Part shown: in pieces, positions 14,532 through 21,940 of the stretch | Numbering within the stretch: position 1 is the first letter of the stretch | Layout: each line of letters begins with the position of its first letter | Virus record (IMG/VR): IMGVR_UViG_3300046660_000219 | Location: 141,909 to 205,908 of that record | Length of the DNA stretch: 64,000 bases | Source of the DNA: a virus | Direction: 5' to 3' (one strand) | Notes under the pieces: generated by a model | Told to the model about the DNA's origin: nothing | What the model saw: the letters and a program-made list of their open reading frames with translations, nothing else | Database searches by the model: none | Program-made: the position numbers and the translations under genes

Positions 14532-16334
14532 TCAATCCTCGTCATCTTCATCGTCGTCAATTTCTCCCTCGTCATCCTCCATATCGTCTTCTTCATCCGC
14601 ATCGTCTTCTTCATCCTCTTCAGCGGCGAAGTCACCGTTCTCCCAGGTGCGCGGCGTGCCAGCGTCAGCCACAGCCTCGTCTTGGAAGTTACGCAACAGG
14701 CTGTCAGGACCATCTTCACCGAAGGTTCCGATAAGATGCTGCCACACACTTATGTGTACCTTTTTCGGAGGTTCTTTGGAGTCCGGTAAGAGCGACCACT
14801 TTCCAATATGATCCGTGTCGAATGTACGGTAGTACTCCATGATCGCCAAGATCAGGTTATAGTAGTCATTGGTGCGGATCGCTGACTCGAACAATCGATC
14901 GAATGAACCAACGCAACTACCGTGTGGATTACGATAGTCCTTGTTCGGCGACGCGATGTTACGAACGCGTACCGAACCTTCCGTACTGATTTGGATCTCG
15001 AAACGTCCGCAATAGCGCTCCGTCCTATCACGCATCGAAATGCCCAGCATGTTCTTGGTGACGACGATCATGCGAGACGGAGTGAGAGTAAGTGTGTCGA
15101 TTTCACCCATACCTTTAAGACGCTCGATAGATTCGCGCATGGCTCTTACGGTGTCGTCAGCCATGAGATTATAAGCACGTTCTGCGCCCTGGAATTTAGA
15201 GACCGCCTCTAGCATTTTCTTACGCAGCTTCTCCAATTCGTTCTGCGATTCCGCGTAGGTTGTTACGACGGATTTCGCGACGACTGCACCCCACCTAGCC
15301 AGAGACTCTTCCGACACGCCATCATTGGCTTCTAGCCGCTTCTCCAGCGCTAGTAGGAATGCGGCGTGGTTGGGGAACGTCGTGAAAATGACGGGCTTAT
15401 TATTACCCTGCACGGGCACGACAATGTAACCATGACGGAATGGTTCGCCATTAGCCAAGCGCACAGGAGGTGCGGCGTCGCGCGTGACCACGGCATCGAC
15501 GCTGGTGTTGCTTAATTTCGGTCGCGAAATAGTACGACGTGGTGTCACACCCTGCGCTTTAGGATCGGGTCGTTCATCTGACGGATCATAGACCAACGGA
15601 CGAAAACGCTCGCTAGCTTCTTGCCGCATGGCCGCGTGAAGATGCGGCGTCATGTGGTTGTCGAAGTGAATGCCTTCGAACACCACACCGTGAATGTACG
15701 TCGGATATGACGTGGAGCCGATGAAATCGGCATTGAACCGGTTTTCCCAGTTGAGAGTTTCACCACGATTAAAGGTATCACGCATCAATACCGGCATCAT
15801 GTAGCCGAATACCGTCAGACGCGTGGAATAACTACTCTTACGATCGCTCGTGCCCCAGTAAGAATAGTTGGCAAAAACCGTACCACCAGGGAGACGATTA
15901 CGCCACGACGCACGTAACGGGTCCGTGCCGCTGCGGACGTAGGACGAAGTATGCGGTGCTTGGTTGCGCGGCACGTCGTAGCCGTCATTGCCGTCAAGCG
16001 CCAGCACTTCCGTAAGCAAGGGTGACGGATTGATCACCGGGCATTCCGTCCGCTTAACCCAACCGTGAACCTGCGCCAGAGCCGGGATAAGGTAACGACG
16101 CTTCTCTGGCATTTCGTACGCATAGATCGGCAGCGTAGTCGTCGCTTGTAGTTGTTCCATCGTAAGCATGTTGGTAATGCGCGGATGGAACGGTGTGAAG
16201 GCCGGTGCGGGAAGGGTTTTGGCCTTCGTACCCTTCTTCGTGGTTGGATCCGTCTTAAGGTCAGCTTTAGAGAACTTGGCGCTAGCGCCTCCCACGGAAG
16301 GGACAGCTTTCAGGTAGGGGTTTGAACGAGCCAT
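14532..16334 (-). CDS. E2-like protein B (Ub-conjugating-like domain, 600 aa)
   Basis: Full-length paralogue of the gene to its right. After a 350 aa beta-rich N-terminal part (shared motifs EGIHF, PFRHGYIV) and a coiled coil (about 360-415), residues 420-515 read like an E2/UBC core: strands ERYCGRFEIQI and VRVRNIAS, then DYRNPHGSCVGS (466-477) and an LFESA...YYNLILAIMEYY helix. NPHGSC matches the HPN/HPH...C signature of eukaryotic and bacterial E2s, with Cys474 as the candidate thioester residue and His471 beside it. The last 35 residues are almost all Asp/Glu. GGAAATAGTAAC precedes the ATG. An alternative is that this is a structural domain that only resembles E2. Confidence 0.55.
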   Translation of the reverse strand: MARSNPYLKAVPSVGGASAKFSKADLKTDPTTKKGTKAKTLPAPAFTPFHPRITNMLTMEQLQATTTLPIYAYEMPEKRRYLIPALAQVHGWVKRTECPVINPSPLLTEVLALDGNDGYDVPRNQAPHTSSYVRSGTDPLRASWRNRLPGGTVFANYSYWGTSDRKSSYSTRLTVFGYMMPVLMRDTFNRGETLNWENRFNADFIGSTSYPTYIHGVVFEGIHFDNHMTPHLHAAMRQEASERFRPLVYDPSDERPDPKAQGVTPRRTISRPKLSNTSVDAVVTRDAAPPVRLANGEPFRHGYIVVPVQGNNKPVIFTTFPNHAAFLLALEKRLEANDGVSEESLARWGAVVAKSVVTTYAESQNELEKLRKKMLEAVSKFQGAERAYNLMADDTVRAMRESIERLKGMGEIDTLTLTPSRMIVVTKNMLGISMRDRTERYCGRFEIQISTEGSVRVRNIASPNKDYRNPHGSCVGSFDRLFESAIRTNDYYNLILAIMEYYRTFDTDHIGKWSLLPDSKEPPKKVHISVWQHLIGTFGEDGPDSLLRNFQDEAVADAGTPRTWENGDFAAEEDEEDDADEEDDMEDDEGEIDDDEDDED

Positions 16335-16364
16335 GTTACTATTTCCTCTAGCTAGATTCTGCGA

Positions 16365-18134
16365 TCAATATTCGTCGTAGGTGTCAGCGCTGCGACCGCT
16401 TTCGTAATCGTCTCGCAGCTTACCTTCGAATGAATACAGCGCCGACGTAAAGGCCGTGGCGATCGAACTACCGCCGCGCTTCTTGCGTGCCTTACCTTTA
16501 AATACGGCGCTATCCGGCCAATCACCGACGAGAACCTGCCAATCCGACTCATAGGTCTTTTCAGGCCGCTCCTTGCTCTTAGGCAGCAGATCCCACTTGT
16601 GCGTGTGGCCCTTGTCAAAGAAACGGTAGTACTCCATGCTGGATATCACGAGCTGATGGTAGTCCGACATGGCCAGCGCGGATTCGAAGATGCGGGAGAA
16701 CGAACCGACACAGCCGCCATGCGGATTACGGTAGTCCTTATGGGGTGCAGCGATGTTGCGGACACGCACGGCACTCGACAGATGGATTTGGATTTCCATC
16801 TGTCCGCAGTACCGTTCGTCACCGCTGTTGTCGTTGTAGCCCAACATGTCTTTGGAGACGATGATAAGGGTATCACCGTCACATGTCACCGACTCGATCT
16901 CACCAGCGTTGCGAATACGCTCCAGACTGACGTGTAACGTCTTGGCCGTGTCGTCGTTAGCTAGAGACAAGATGCGCTGTGCCGTCGCCCGTTCACCGGT
17001 CAACGTAAGCACCTCCGCCATCTTCTCTTCGATGCGTAGCGTGAGGTGATCGTAGGTGTCCTTAAGCGTGGATGTTACCCTTTGCGCCCAACGATCGGCG
17101 AAGACGTCCAGTACGTCACCGTCCGCGAGTTGCGGCACGCTAACGATACGATGCGTTCGCTCGTGCGCCGTAACGAAGCTCTCAAGCGACGGCGCAGTCG
17201 TAACGACGATCCGGTTGTCGATGACAATGTATCCGTGGCGAAACGGTACACCATTGGCTAGCGCCGGTGTATCGGCACAGCGCAGGGCGTGCACGTTGGA
17301 AAGTCGAGCGTGACGGTTGGTGCTATCCGTCAGCATTTCTTGGATAGAGCCTTGCGGCAGCTCAGAGACCGCCGCTTGCACGTCGCTCGCCAAGAACGAC
17401 AGGTCCCGAAACACGGCGTTAGCCTGGGCGACTACATGCGGGTTGTCGAGGTTGAAATGAATACCCTCGATGAGAACACCGCAGAAATAGGTAAGACGTC
17501 GATGGCTCGACGTGACGTAGTCGTGATTGCGCGAGTTCTCTAGAGCGATCATACCGTCTCGGCTTTGGAAGCACAGCGCCGGAATGGCCAGCCCATAGCC
17601 AAACAAGTTAAGGTAGCGATCATCTGTGTCCGGCTGGGACCACGGAATGAAGTAGCGCGCTAGAGAGCGCGAGTTTACACGCTCACGACAGAAGTCTAGC
17701 AAACTATCGTTTTCCGGATAGTCAGCATCCAAGGCTAGATTAAAGGTACGCGGCACAAGGAAGCACGGGTTCTCCGGACTGCTGGTCAGGGCGATGTAAT
17801 CGCGATCACGCGACACGTCGTCAGGCATGACACTCGTTTGCCACCCGTACGCCTTGGCCAGCAAGCGGAAGTTGGCACGCTCGCTCAGTTTCACCTCATG
17901 CAGATACACTTTCTTGAAATCCGCGCTGTACGGGCTGCGCTGGTCAACGGGCCGCAAATCAATGTGCGACTTGACCGTACGCGGCGTGCGTACCTTTTTA
18001 ATAGGTGACGGACTGCACGCCGCCGTAGCAGGATAATCCGGCGCGTCTCTAGTGGGGGCGGAGGTCTCTGTCATGGCTTCATTTGCGTAAATGCCAGCGA
18101 GCTTGAGCTTAGCGGAGGACTTCTGAGCAGCCAT
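16365..18134 (-). CDS. E2-like protein A (Ub-conjugating-like domain, 589 aa)
   Basis: First gene of the operon. Same architecture as protein B: N-terminal domain with VLIEGIHF and PFRHGYIVIDN, coiled coil (about 365-410), then ERYCGQMEIQI, VRVRNIAAPHKDYRNP and the motif NPHGGCVGS (470-478) with Cys475, followed by IFESALAMSDYHQLVISSM. It lacks the acidic tail of B and ends in a Gly/Ser/Lys segment. N-terminal 60 residues are low-complexity and basic. Cys, preceding His and flanking strands are conserved between the two copies, which argues for a catalytic role. Transcribed from the promoter at 18220-18247. Confidence 0.55.
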   Translation of the reverse strand: MAAQKSSAKLKLAGIYANEAMTETSAPTRDAPDYPATAACSPSPIKKVRTPRTVKSHIDLRPVDQRSPYSADFKKVYLHEVKLSERANFRLLAKAYGWQTSVMPDDVSRDRDYIALTSSPENPCFLVPRTFNLALDADYPENDSLLDFCRERVNSRSLARYFIPWSQPDTDDRYLNLFGYGLAIPALCFQSRDGMIALENSRNHDYVTSSHRRLTYFCGVLIEGIHFNLDNPHVVAQANAVFRDLSFLASDVQAAVSELPQGSIQEMLTDSTNRHARLSNVHALRCADTPALANGVPFRHGYIVIDNRIVVTTAPSLESFVTAHERTHRIVSVPQLADGDVLDVFADRWAQRVTSTLKDTYDHLTLRIEEKMAEVLTLTGERATAQRILSLANDDTAKTLHVSLERIRNAGEIESVTCDGDTLIIVSKDMLGYNDNSGDERYCGQMEIQIHLSSAVRVRNIAAPHKDYRNPHGGCVGSFSRIFESALAMSDYHQLVISSMEYYRFFDKGHTHKWDLLPKSKERPEKTYESDWQVLVGDWPDSAVFKGKARKKRGGSSIATAFTSALYSFEGKLRDDYESGRSADTYDEY

Positions 18135-18173
18135 GGCGTTGTGATCCCTTGTGTGGAAATAGCAGATAGCAGA

Positions 18174-18207
18174 ACGCCACGTCGTGTGGTTCGACGTGGC
18201 GTTTCAA
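18174..18207 (-). promoter_or_regulatory. Leader hairpin of the Ub-like operon
   Basis: AACGCCACGTCG and CGACGTGGCGTT form a perfect 12 bp stem with a 7 nt loop, between the promoter (18220-18247) and the first start codon (18134). There is no T-run, so it is more likely a 5'-stabilising or regulatory hairpin than a terminator. Confidence 0.6.
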
Positions 18208-18219
18208 ATGCGAAGACAC

Positions 18220-18250
18220 AGTATACAGGAATCGGCAAATTTGCCAATAC
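18220..18250 (-). promoter_or_regulatory. Promoter of the Ub-like operon with overlapping palindrome
   Basis: Minus strand TTGGCA (18242-18247), 16 nt, TATACT (18220-18225). GGCAAATTTGCC (18234-18245), a perfect 12 bp palindrome, overlaps the -35 box; elsewhere the same type of palindrome sits just upstream. A repressor site is likely. Confidence 0.75.
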
Positions 18251-18255
18251 CCCCG

Positions 18256-18429
18256 CTACTGGACCAAGAAGCTCCTGTAACCACAGGGTTTTCTGGTGTG
18301 ACGCTCCATGCGACCGCTCTGGCCTTGCCGTACGACCCACATGGCGACCTTGTAGGGATCAGCGTTGACGTAAACTTCGCGGATAGGAGACTTGCGGCGA
18401 CGGCGAGCACGAATGGTTTTGATACGCAT
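18256..18429 (-). CDS. Small very basic protein, 57 aa
   Basis: ATG at 18427-18429 with an AAAAGGTAGAT context. Begins MRIKTIRARRRRKSPIRE; 18 Arg/Lys in 57 residues, ends FLVQ. Likely nucleic-acid or ribosome binding. Its stop lies just before the promoter of the Ub-like operon. Confidence 0.6.
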   Translation of the reverse strand: MRIKTIRARRRRKSPIREVYVNADPYKVAMWVVRQGQSGRMERHTRKPCGYRSFLVQ

Positions 18430-18453
18430 TAATCTACCTTTTCTGTGTTGTGC

Positions 18454-18657
18454 TTAAGGCGTGTAGCTAAGACCAGCCGCGTGCAGCACCTCAACGAACT
18501 CGTCCTTGCTCATAGCAGTGAAGCATTGGAAATGATCGTTGTCGCGGTAGACGATGCCGATGGTAACAGTATCGCCGTCGTTCATGATTTCGATGGAGTT
18601 GGGCTTGCCTTCCATGGGTATGCGCACGGTGCACGTGGTAGTGAACTTGCCCGCCAT
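18454..18657 (-). CDS. Hypothetical protein, 67 aa
   Basis: Beta-rich N-terminal part (FTTTCTVRIPMEGKPN, DTVTIGIVYRD) and a C-terminal helix (SKDEFVEVLHAAGL). No family recognised. Confidence 0.65.
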   Translation of the reverse strand: MAGKFTTTCTVRIPMEGKPNSIEIMNDGDTVTIGIVYRDNDHFQCFTAMSKDEFVEVLHAAGLSYTP

Positions 18658-18662
18658 GATGG

Positions 18663-19274
18663 TTACTCTTTCACGTCATCAGTGGATTGCGCGAAACTCG
18701 TTAACGTAGCGCCATTAGCAAGCTTATCCGCACGCCGGCGCAGGTCCGTGATCTGCCTGTTTAGATACTCCGGATCGACGGTGTTGTAATTATTAATAAT
18801 GGTCTGCATGCGATCTAGACGGTCCATACCGTAACGCAGGGCTAGATACCACAGCTTGTAAGACCAACCCATCAAAACCAACCACGCCCAAACACGCGAC
18901 GTGGTGATGACGCCGTTGGTTTTGTGGTGATGTGGATGCACACTGTAGAAGGTCACCAGAGAAAAGGTACGCATCCAATTTCGGTTGACATAGCCACGTG
19001 CCACCTTCACCCGATTAGGATGACCAACATAACCATGTGTGATCGTGAAACTGTCTTCCGCCCAGTGTCGAAAAGTGTAGCTCTCGAACGTGGCGATGCG
19101 TTGGCCAAGAAACACCGCCTGCTGGTCACTGAATGCATAGAAGCCAACAACTTCGTTGTTTTCGGTCTGGACACAGTAGTTAGGGCCGCGTAGGCGCATC
19201 ATACAGCGTTGAAACAGGCTTTGCGCCGGGTCCTTGACGATCAGGCGCTTGGGCGCATTGAGATTGAGCGGCAT
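18663..19274 (-). CDS. Hypothetical membrane-associated protein, 203 aa
   Basis: The N-terminal half is beta-rich; one hydrophobic aromatic segment (VWAWLVLMGWSYKLWYLAL, about 128-146) may be a membrane helix; the last 50 residues are a charged coiled coil (YLNRQITDLRRRADKLANG). No family recognised. Confidence 0.6.
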   Translation of the reverse strand: MPLNLNAPKRLIVKDPAQSLFQRCMMRLRGPNYCVQTENNEVVGFYAFSDQQAVFLGQRIATFESYTFRHWAEDSFTITHGYVGHPNRVKVARGYVNRNWMRTFSLVTFYSVHPHHHKTNGVITTSRVWAWLVLMGWSYKLWYLALRYGMDRLDRMQTIINNYNTVDPEYLNRQITDLRRRADKLANGATLTSFAQSTDDVKE

Positions 19275-19283
19275 AGCGCCCTC

Positions 19284-19562
19284 CTAATCTTTGGGTGTCA
19301 TAAAACGGTACGACAAGGCCGTACACCACGAGATGTTGCAGAACCACAGACCGAACGACCAGTGCCAGCCGTCGTAGTACATGTGTTGCGGGCCGAAGTA
19401 GCGCGACTCCTTCGGCAACCAGTTCCACCAATAGAAATAGTAGCTGTAACTGGCCATGCTCGGATACTCGGGAGGGACGAACCATCCCCACTCGACACCA
19501 TCCCACATCCAATGGATGCGCGGTTGCTTTTTAGTCTGCGTTTCAATAATACAAGGCTCCAT
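19284..19562 (-). CDS. Trp/Tyr-rich protein, 92 aa
   Basis: Exceptionally aromatic: 14 Trp and 10 Tyr in 92 residues (YYFYWWNWLP, YYDGWHWSFGLWF). Could be membrane-interfacial. The frame is used consistently and a ribosome-binding site (GGAACCGAGGCA) is present. Not recognised. Confidence 0.6.
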   Translation of the reverse strand: MEPCIIETQTKKQPRIHWMWDGVEWGWFVPPEYPSMASYSYYFYWWNWLPKESRYFGPQHMYYDGWHWSFGLWFCNISWCTALSYRFMTPKD

Positions 19563-19600
19563 TGCCTCGGTTCCTTCTTCTTGCTCTCTAGGTTGTCAAC

Positions 19601-19634
19601 ACAGCCCATGGAAACATTAAGCACCATGGGCTGT
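19601..19634 (-). terminator. Hairpin after gene 19656-19904
   Basis: ACAGCCCATGG (19601-19611) pairs with CCATGGGCTGT (19624-19634). No T-run on the minus strand, so termination strength is uncertain. Confidence 0.5.
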
Positions 19635-19655
19635 TAGGATAGCCTAGTCGAAACG

Positions 19656-19904
19656 CTAATGCGAAGCGTCAAATAATGTCAGATAGCGCTCCACCGGGGT
19701 GTCGAGTTCCGGGGCCTTCTCGTACAGCTCACGCGGCGAATAGGCTTCTAGGCACTGGCCGTCGTTGTTGTACAGGGCAACCAAAAGTGTAGATGCACGA
19801 TCACCACGTGTTTTATACGTATTGAACTGAGCTAGACACGTGATCATCGTGCCTACAGTGATAGCTACGCTATGCGTACCGACGATAACGAGTTTACAGG
19901 CCAT
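19656..19904 (-). CDS. Hypothetical protein, 82 aa
   Basis: ATG at 19904 with AAAGGTAACCAC upstream. Begins MACKLVIVGTHSVAITVGTMI, two hydrophobic strands, with a helical acidic C-terminus (PRELYEKAPELDT). Soluble alpha/beta; no family recognised. Confidence 0.65.
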   Translation of the reverse strand: MACKLVIVGTHSVAITVGTMITCLAQFNTYKTRGDRASTLLVALYNNDGQCLEAYSPRELYEKAPELDTPVERYLTLFDASH

Positions 19905-19908
19905 GTGG

Positions 19909-20121
19909 TTACCTTTCAGGATGTTCGCTGATGATATAGTTTTCGAAACCCTCGCCACCGTGTGCGGTGTCGTTAAGGCGCTCAAGCATGTCTTCCAGTT
20001 CTGTGTCATTCATCGCCACGGCTTGAGCGCGAATAGCGCGGCGGGTTTCCTCTTGACGCAGATCAACATATTTTTCTTCAGCGGCTTGCCGCGTCAGGTG
20101 GCGTGTGGATTTAACGCCCAT
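19909..20121 (-). CDS. Hypothetical helical protein, 70 aa
   Basis: Charged helices throughout (RQAAEEKYVDLRQEETRRA; DTELEDMLERLND). GGGTAACCA lies before the ATG. Possible coiled coil. Confidence 0.65.
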   Translation of the reverse strand: MGVKSTRHLTRQAAEEKYVDLRQEETRRAIRAQAVAMNDTELEDMLERLNDTAHGGEGFENYIISEHPER

Positions 20122-20133
20122 TGGTTACCCTTT

Positions 20134-20445
20134 CTACGTCTGCGCGGTTTTTGTTTCGCGATACTCGGACCACGCTTCTTCTCGTATGACAGCGGCGTAC
20201 TTTAGCATACGCTTATCGAAGTTGTCCAATTCCAGCACAACCCCGTCAATCTTAAGGGGTTCGTACGGGACGCCAAGGAACGCGGCTAGATCGATAGCTT
20301 CGAACAACGAGCGTTCGGGCTTGTAGTGCATCCACGGCGTTATGGTCTCACCCTTGTCGTTGTGAATGGTAACCCAATACTCGTACTTGGTGTCGTCGGT
20401 GCGCGACGTCGTCATACGACCGATAGATACCTTTGTCGCGGCCAT
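20134..20445 (-). CDS. Hypothetical protein, 103 aa
   Basis: Beta-rich start (YEYWVTIHNDKGETITPW), then helix AIDLAAFLGVPYEPL and basic helical end. The ATG shares its last base with the stop of the next gene. Confidence 0.65.
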   Translation of the reverse strand: MAATKVSIGRMTTSRTDDTKYEYWVTIHNDKGETITPWMHYKPERSLFEAIDLAAFLGVPYEPLKIDGVVLELDNFDKRMLKYAAVIREEAWSEYRETKTAQT

Positions 20446-20630
20446 CAGACGGTCTCCTTGGTTTGAGCGTCTGTGCGTAACTCATCGTACCGTTTAAGAA
20501 TCGATGCATCACACGACGGACAGGTGGCGCTAAGCCCCATACGATCCCAATCGACGCAGCGCATACACGTGCCGACGTCTTGTTGTGCTTTGAGCCATAG
20601 CTCGCGACTAGGTTGGAGGAGAAGGGCCAT
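20445..20630 (-). CDS. Small zinc-finger protein, 61 aa
   Basis: C22xxC25 and C37xxC40 (TCMRC, TCPSC) give a four-Cys zinc knuckle between two helices. Probably nucleic-acid or protein binding. Confidence 0.65.
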   Translation of the reverse strand: MALLLQPSRELWLKAQQDVGTCMRCVDWDRMGLSATCPSCDASILKRYDELRTDAQTKETV

Positions 20631-20634
20631 CAGC

Positions 20635-20841
20635 TTACCTTTTCACCGTGAAGCCGCAACACGGGCAGATGTCGCAGACGTAGATTCGCGTTTGCAAGTT
20701 GGCAATGACGTTAGGGACGTCAAACAGCGACGCCCCGTCGAGTGCAGCTTGTAGCACGCCCTCATCCGTCACCGGGCTGGTGTCGTAGCGCGCTTCCAAG
20801 CGATGGCCGTCGCGTGCGCAGTTGTGTTTGCGGAAGAACAT
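20635..20841 (-). CDS. Small zinc-binding phage protein, 68 aa
   Basis: HNCARDGH at the N-terminus and VCDICPCCGF at the C-terminus supply at least four Cys and His ligands, a layout common among short phage proteins of unknown role. Confidence 0.65.
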   Translation of the reverse strand: MFFRKHNCARDGHRLEARYDTSPVTDEGVLQAALDGASLFDVPNVIANLQTRIYVCDICPCCGFTVKR

Positions 20842-20852
20842 AGTTGTTACCT

Positions 20853-21059
20853 TTAAACAGGAGACCAGCGCCAGTCATTGGCTTGTTTGTCGTCTTCGGT
20901 TGGTTTGTAACGGTAGCGTTCGCCGATGTCATAAGACTCGGCGAAGATTTCCCCATCCTGGCCTTTGGTGACTTGCTTGCACAGATCGTCATCGATCCAA
21001 GCTTGCCGGGTCATCCAGTTGCCTTGACGGGCCTTGATCATGGCTTCTTCGTAAGTCAC
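20853..21059 (-). CDS. DUF2829-like protein, possible Tad2 anti-Thoeris factor
   Basis: 68 aa. MTYEEAMIKARQGNWMTRQAW (first 21 residues) has the DUF2829 N-terminal pattern (M-x-(F/Y)-E-E-A ... G ... R-x-x-W) and the end Y-x-P-T-E-D-D-K-Q-A-N-D-W matches its C-terminal S/T-x-x-D-x-x-A-x-D-W. Tad2 proteins of this family bind TIR-made signal molecules (1''-3' gcADPR) and block Thoeris defence. This copy is slightly shorter than usual and lacks part of the middle, so ligand binding is uncertain. Confidence 0.55.
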   Translation of the reverse strand: MTYEEAMIKARQGNWMTRQAWIDDDLCKQVTKGQDGEIFAESYDIGERYRYKPTEDDKQANDWRWSPV

Positions 21060-21095
21060 GGTTGGTTCCTTTCGGAAAATGTAGAGGTTTGGATG

Positions 21096-21117
21096 AACCC
21101 GCGCCTAAGCACGGGCT
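21096..21117 (-). terminator. Terminator-like hairpin
   Basis: AACCCGCGCCTAAGCACGGG forms a short stem whose CGCGCCTAAGCACG core is shared with the terminator at 25796-25830. It ends the gene at 21148-21576. Confidence 0.5.
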
Positions 21118-21147
21118 CCGCGAAGCATCTACCCTTTCGTGTGAGGT

Positions 21148-21576
21148 TTATTTGTAGAAGCCAGTCTTGGGTTTGTGTCCTCTGGCACGACGAAGACGTC
21201 CGTCTTCATCCTCGTATTCAATATCCGCGTCATCGGACTTCATAGCGCGGATAGCTGACGACGACACATGGTCGGGGTATTCGTAATCGCTACCCTCGTC
21301 GTACAGCGGCTCCTCGTGCCGGTTGTGCGGCACGTCCGCCACCGTCGATAGCCATATGGGGCTGTGCTCGTGCACGCACGTAACCGGGGAGATACCGATC
21401 ACGTTAGCCTTGAGCCACGCTAGGGCGCGGTCTGCGTCAGGCGCATTAGTATAGACCGATGTCCAGGCGAAATTGAGGCTTTGCGCCAGCGATTGCATAG
21501 TGCTGGGATGGCCGGTATCGAAAACAGTAGCACCCTCGACGAAGGTAGCCACCATGCGGCTGTGAGCGAGATTCAT
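21148..21576 (-). CDS. Hypothetical protein with acidic tail, 142 aa
   Basis: Alpha/beta N-terminal part (MQSLAQSLNFAWTSVYTNAPDADRALAWLK), then a low-complexity Asp/Glu/Tyr stretch (DIEYEDEDGRLRRARGHK). AAAGGGTAATATC precedes the ATG. Confidence 0.65.
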   Translation of the reverse strand: MNLAHSRMVATFVEGATVFDTGHPSTMQSLAQSLNFAWTSVYTNAPDADRALAWLKANVIGISPVTCVHEHSPIWLSTVADVPHNRHEEPLYDEGSDYEYPDHVSSSAIRAMKSDDADIEYEDEDGRLRRARGHKPKTGFYK

Positions 21577-21606
21577 GATATTACCCTTTTCGTAGAAGCT
21601 TAGCTA

Positions 21607-21630
21607 GACACGCACCGGAGTGCGTGCCCG
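21607..21630 (-). terminator. Hairpin after gene 21639-21926
   Basis: CACGCAC and GTGCGTG pair around CGGA. Sits 9 nt past the stop; T-run absent. Confidence 0.5.
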
Positions 21631-21638
21631 AGAAGCGC

Positions 21639-21926
21639 CTACAGGTTACCGGCGATGAACTTCGCCATGTCGCCGTACCAGACGGTCCAGACAACAAATG
21701 GATTTTCTGCGTAGTCGCGGTACGGCAGGTTCGGGAAGTTGGCGACGATGTGCGACAGCGAGTCACCTGTCGCGGCGACCTTAGTAACGCGATCGGCAAT
21801 ACCTACTGAACTAAGCCACGCCCGTATGTCGCTGGCTTCTGGTGTCTGGTACGTAATAGTATCCCAACGCTTTTCGTTCGAGTCGGAAGCCAGAACACCA
21901 GGTTCAAAGGTGACGATGATGGTCAT
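21639..21926 (-). CDS. Hypothetical protein, 95 aa
   Basis: AAAGGTAAACACC precedes the ATG at 21926; the longer frame upstream overlaps a secreted-protein gene. Starts MTIIVTFEPGVLAS; alpha/beta, ends WYGDMAKFIAGNL. No family recognised. Confidence 0.65.
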   Translation of the reverse strand: MTIIVTFEPGVLASDSNEKRWDTITYQTPEASDIRAWLSSVGIADRVTKVAATGDSLSHIVANFPNLPYRDYAENPFVVWTVWYGDMAKFIAGNL

Positions 21927-21940
21927 GGTGTTTACCTTTC

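Noticed and set aside
13482-18134. A plasmid PRTRC cassette in an integrated plasmid
   Set aside because: ThiF and Ub-like parts resemble PRTRC members, but no ParB-type, JAB or other PRTRC genes were seen, and the surroundings are phage-like (DUF1353, DUF3310, nrdB, thyX, HNH) with continuous one-strand gene order.
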